Source of the DNA: Methylorubrum sp. B1-46
Lineage (GTDB): Bacteria > Pseudomonadota > Alphaproteobacteria > Rhizobiales > Beijerinckiaceae
Length of the DNA stretch: 64,000 nucleotides
NCBI RefSeq assembly: GCF_021117295.1
Contig: NZ_CP088247.1
Location: 1,141,501 to 1,205,500, forward strand
Direction: 5' to 3'
Both the position numbers and the translations under genes were made by a program. A model generated the notes under the pieces. That model had not been told where the DNA came from, ran no database searches, and saw only the letters and a list, made by a program, of their open reading frames with translations. This document shows, one piece after another, positions 61,239 to 64,000 of the stretch (position 1 is the stretch's first letter; the number at the start of each line of letters is the position of its first letter).

Positions 61239-62090
61239 TCAGAACGGCCGATCCGACGGGACGCGGGCGGCGGCGATTTCTTCCGGGCTCGGGCCGCGCA
61301 GGAGGGTGATGTCGGGCTCGCAGCTTGCGCCGATCAGGCCGAGCCGCGCGAAGGCGTCGAGCCAGCCGTCCATCGGCCAGAGGCCGTGCCGGGCGCGGAA
61401 GCGGCGGGCGTTGCGGACGATGTCGGCGAAGTGCTGCAGCGGCGGGTCGCAGGAGAGGTGGTGCTGGTGGAAGGCCGGCGGCGCGCCCGCCAGCAGCACC
61501 GGCACGCCGATCTCCGCGGCGCGGAAGGCGAGATCGGTGTCCTCGGCGCCGTAGCCGTCATAGCCCTCGTCAAAGCCGCCGAGCCGGTCGTAGGTCGTGG
61601 CCCGCACCGCGAAGGCAAGCGACCAGAACAGGCCGGGATTACGGGTTTCCCTCACGCCGCTGTCCGGAAAGTCCCGCGCCGGGTGAAGGATGCCGGCCCG
61701 CAACAGGTCGGCCTCCTGCCAGCCGTCGCGGACGGCCCCGGCAGGCAGGTAGCGGATCGGCCCGCAGACGAGGCCGTCATGGGCCGCCGCTGCCGCGGCG
61801 AGGGTCGGGACGAGGCCCTGGGAGGGAATGCAGTCGACGTCGAGGAAGACGAGGATGTCGCCGGAGGCCGCCGCCCGGCCGGCATTGCGCGCGGCGGCGA
61901 GCGGCAGGCCGGCGCTCGGGAAACCGATTCGCCGCAGCGGAAACGGCGTCTCCGGCAGCGGCTCGGGCGCGCGACCCATCTCGACCACGATGCACTCCAT
62001 CGGGGCCGGGCCGCGGGCGAGCCCCTCGATCAGGCGCGCGAGATGGGCATCGCGCCCCTTGTTGAGCGTGACGACGCTGGTGGTGCTCAC
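61239..62090 (-). CDS. GT2-family glycosyltransferase
   Basis: 283 aa from a GTG at 62090. SVVTLNKGRDAHLARLIEGL, GLPLAAARNAGRAAASGDILVFLDVDCIP (the DxD-type site), GGFDEGYDGYGAEDTDLAFR with the acceptor-site ED and HQHHLSCDP. A GT-A fold transferase, cytoplasmic. It follows a PIG-L deacetylase by 75 bp on the same strand, an arrangement that suggests N-deacetylation and glycosylation of one molecule. Confidence 0.88.
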   Translation of the reverse strand: MSTTSVVTLNKGRDAHLARLIEGLARGPAPMECIVVEMGRAPEPLPETPFPLRRIGFPSAGLPLAAARNAGRAAASGDILVFLDVDCIPSQGLVPTLAAAAAAHDGLVCGPIRYLPAGAVRDGWQEADLLRAGILHPARDFPDSGVRETRNPGLFWSLAFAVRATTYDRLGGFDEGYDGYGAEDTDLAFRAAEIGVPVLLAGAPPAFHQHHLSCDPPLQHFADIVRNARRFRARHGLWPMDGWLDAFARLGLIGASCEPDITLLRGPSPEEIAAARVPSDRPF

Positions 62091-62165
62091 GGGGTTTCCA
62101 GTCCGGCCAAGCTGTCAGGTCGCGCCCGTCCTGCCAGCCTCAACCTGAAACGCCGATGAAGGGAA

Positions 62166-62903
62166 TCAGCCGAGAGCGATGTACCACTCGTGCGAGCCGC
62201 AGAGCCGGTCGATCATTGCCGGCTGCAATTGGAAACCGGAGGGATCGTCCTCGATCAGGCCGGAGACTTGAGAGGCATGCGCCTCCACTGCCCGGCGCTT
62301 GGCCGCGCGCTCGGCCTCCACGACAAGCCGAAATCCTCCCGGCGCCGGCCCGACCTCGCGCTCCGGCGGTAGGGTCCAGCCCCAGACCGGGTAGGCGTAG
62401 GCGGCGATGCCGGGAAGTCGGGCGCGGGCGAGATCGACGATGGCGGCGGATGCCGTATGGTCGCAATGAGGATCGTGCCGCCACGTCACGAACAGGGCGC
62501 GGGCGCCTGCCGCGCGAGCGATCTCGGCGACCTTGTCCGCTGCCACCTCGGCCTCCGCGCCCTCGCTCGGCACGCCGCCATCGGGCAGGCGCAGGAAGTG
62601 GACATGCTCCGCACCGAGCCCGAGTTCGGCCATGGCCCGCACGGTCTCGGCCTCGCGCAAGCTCCGCAGGCGGTCGTGCGGATAGGCCTTGGAGTTCGGG
62701 TGCGAACCGCAGCCGTTGCTGACGATGACGACGCGGACAGAGCGTCCCTCTCTCACGGCCTGCACGATCAGCCCACCGCAGCCGAGGCTCTCGTCGTCCG
62801 GATGCGGCGCGACGACGACGAGGCCGCCCCCATCCGGCACGAGGGTCGCGAGGTCGGCGACGGGCAGGGCCTTCACGGCCTCAAGGAAGGCGTCGGCGCG
62901 CAT
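62166..62903 (-). CDS. PIG-L/LmbE-family deacetylase
   Basis: 245 aa from ATG 62903. The zinc site PHPDDE is in VVVAPHPDDESLGCGGLI; further motifs are SNGCGSHPNSKAY, RSLREAETVRAMAELGL and the HxxH of DPHCDHTASAAIV. Zinc-dependent de-N-acetylase of GlcNAc-containing small molecules or lipids. Partner of the adjacent GT2. Confidence 0.9.
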   Translation of the reverse strand: MRADAFLEAVKALPVADLATLVPDGGGLVVVAPHPDDESLGCGGLIVQAVREGRSVRVVIVSNGCGSHPNSKAYPHDRLRSLREAETVRAMAELGLGAEHVHFLRLPDGGVPSEGAEAEVAADKVAEIARAAGARALFVTWRHDPHCDHTASAAIVDLARARLPGIAAYAYPVWGWTLPPEREVGPAPGGFRLVVEAERAAKRRAVEAHASQVSGLIEDDPSGFQLQPAMIDRLCGSHEWYIALG

Positions 62904-63033
62904 GGCGGCTCCTGGGTTCGAAACGTGGAACGGGCTCGAAAGCTCATCGCGTCGGCGACCGCTATCGACCCGACCGCGCCGGAGCAACCGGCAATCGGCA
63001 ATCGGCAAGCAGGCCATGGTCACGGTAAGCTTG

Positions 63034-63792
63034 TCACGGCTCCGGCAGCAGCGCCTCCGTCCGGCCCCGCAGGGCCTGGATGCTGCGGTAGCCGACCGAG
63101 GCGGCCACTTGGCGCGGGGGCACGCCGTCGGCGGCGAGCGCCAGGGCCCGCACGACGCGAGCCCTCGCCCGCCACTGCCCAAAGGTGAGGCCCGTCTCGC
63201 GGCGGAACCCGCGCGTCAGGGTGCGGCGGCTCAGGCCGGCGCGGTCGGCCCAGGCGTCGAGATCGAAGGCCGTGGAGGGCGCGTCGATGAGGCCGAGGCA
63301 GATCCGGCGCAGCCGCGCGTCGCTGGGCAGCGGCAGGGTGAGCTTGGTCTCTGGCGCCCGGCGGATCTCGTCGAGGACGAGCGCGGCGAGGTGGCCGCCG
63401 CGCCCGGCCTCGTCGTAGAGCACGGGCTCGCGCGTCAGGGCGGCGAGCGCGGCGGCGAGCAGGGGCGAGACCTCGATGACGCAGGCCCGGCCGGGAAAGC
63501 CGGCAATCGCCTCGACCGCGAGATAGGCCGAGCACATCGCGACCGCGCCGTGCATCGCCACCGCGTGGGGCAGCCGCGGCGGGATCCAGAGGGCATGCCC
63601 TTCCGGCACGACCCAGGTCCCGTCCTCGGCGCTCGCCATCATCAGGCCGGAGGTGGCGTAGAGGAGCTGCGCTCGCGGGTGAAAATGCCGCTCCGTGCGG
63701 CTGCTCGCGGCGAAGGTCTTGGGCATCACCGCGACCGCACGCGGAACGTCCTGATAATCCTCGGCCCGGATCGAACGCATGATCGAAGGCAT
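63034..63792 (-). CDS. AraC-family transcriptional regulator
   Basis: 252 aa from ATG 63792 (ATG 63780 possible). N-terminal cupin: HFHPRAQLLYATSGLMMA, WVVPEGHALWIPPRLPHAV. C-terminal double HTH: LDAWADRAGLSRRTLTRGFRRETGLTFGQWRARARVV and ADGVPPRQVAASVGYRS, the pair typical of AraC proteins with an N-terminal sensor. It probably controls the divergent gene that starts at the window's end. Confidence 0.88.
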   Translation of the reverse strand: MPSIMRSIRAEDYQDVPRAVAVMPKTFAASSRTERHFHPRAQLLYATSGLMMASAEDGTWVVPEGHALWIPPRLPHAVAMHGAVAMCSAYLAVEAIAGFPGRACVIEVSPLLAAALAALTREPVLYDEAGRGGHLAALVLDEIRRAPETKLTLPLPSDARLRRICLGLIDAPSTAFDLDAWADRAGLSRRTLTRGFRRETGLTFGQWRARARVVRALALAADGVPPRQVAASVGYRSIQALRGRTEALLPEP

Positions 63793-63969
63793 GCCGACGC
63801 CCTGCCCCTTTTGGCCCGATTGCGTACACCTTCGGCCCGACGGCGTGCAACGGGTCAGGTAGGAGAGGCAGGCTTGTACCAAGCCGCACGCAACCCTGCG
63901 GACGCCCGCCGCGCGGGCCAGCGGCGATGAGGCATCATCGTCGCTGGGGATGCCGGAGATACCCGCCCG

Positions 63970-64000
63970 ATGGATGCCGAGACCCTGTCCCGCCGCACCC
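63970..64000 (+). CDS. start of a gene cut by the window end
   Basis: ATG 63970 opens MDAETLSRRT and runs off the window. AraC regulators are often divergent from their target, which supports a real start here, but ten codons are too few to identify it. Confidence 0.3.
   Translation, partial: MDAETLSRRT

Noticed and set aside
1..64000. tRNA and rRNA genes
   Set aside because: Reading the gaps I saw no tRNA cloverleaf with a GTTCRA T-arm or CCA-type end and no rRNA signature; a covariance search would be needed for certainty.

Overview
The window is GC-rich, densely coded alphaproteobacterial DNA. The gene set points to a facultative methylotroph of the Methylobacteriaceae, Methylobacterium/Methylorubrum extorquens-like: oxalyl-CoA decarboxylase, two formyl-CoA transferase-type enzymes, twin oxalate/formate antiporters, urease with a fused gamma/beta subunit, HWE-type sensor kinases and Rhizobiales-type intergenic palindromes. 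The genus call is inference from gene content; there is no rRNA or tRNA in the window to confirm it.

Layout. 1-1979: a tight minus-strand operon of an NfrB-like membrane glycosyltransferase, a 64-aa protein and a WecB-like UDP-GlcNAc 2-epimerase, resembling the E. coli N4-receptor glycan pathway. 2622-4975: an FtsH-like AAA/M41 protease without membrane anchors, coupled to a 64-aa protein. 4993-12960: an accessory graveyard with two IS3 elements that carry both orfs, an IS407-like remnant, an IS66 scrap, three broken serine recombinases, a truncated sensor kinase, a truncated phosphoesterase, an orphan XRE regulator and a Tat-exported amidase. 13672-25824: a DUF4198/TonB receptor pair, two divergent multi-PAS sensor kinases, a DUF1269 protein and oleate hydratase. 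26265-34046: a DUF2778 L,D-transpeptidase-like protein, ureE-F-AB-C-G-D, and urtA. 34122-39300: a DUF1624 membrane protein and a TonB receptor behind a cobalamin riboswitch, then a second DUF2778 protein.

39419-55469 is the oxalate island: OsmC and SnoaL-like proteins, a PAS protein, frc, oxc, two OFA antiporters, a CBS protein, three uncharacterised genes, a small convergent pair, a second CoA transferase and an FCD-type GntR regulator. Oxalate would enter by the antiporters, be activated to oxalyl-CoA by the transferases and be decarboxylated to formyl-CoA by Oxc. The most interesting observation is a recurring operator, TGGYAT-N5-ATRCCA. It lies upstream of nearly every transcription unit of the island and in the promoter shared by gntR and the second transferase. 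It defines a candidate oxalate regulon that pulls in the uncharacterised genes, including a 615-aa protein with a zeta-toxin-like P-loop domain. A highly folded candidate small RNA with a strong terminator follows frc.

55880-62903 holds four glycosyltransferases and a PIG-L deacetylase around a set of small disordered proteins, and an AraC regulator ends the window. Two exact-length (103-nt) copies of a double stem-loop repeat and three other palindromic repeats sit in intergenic DNA.
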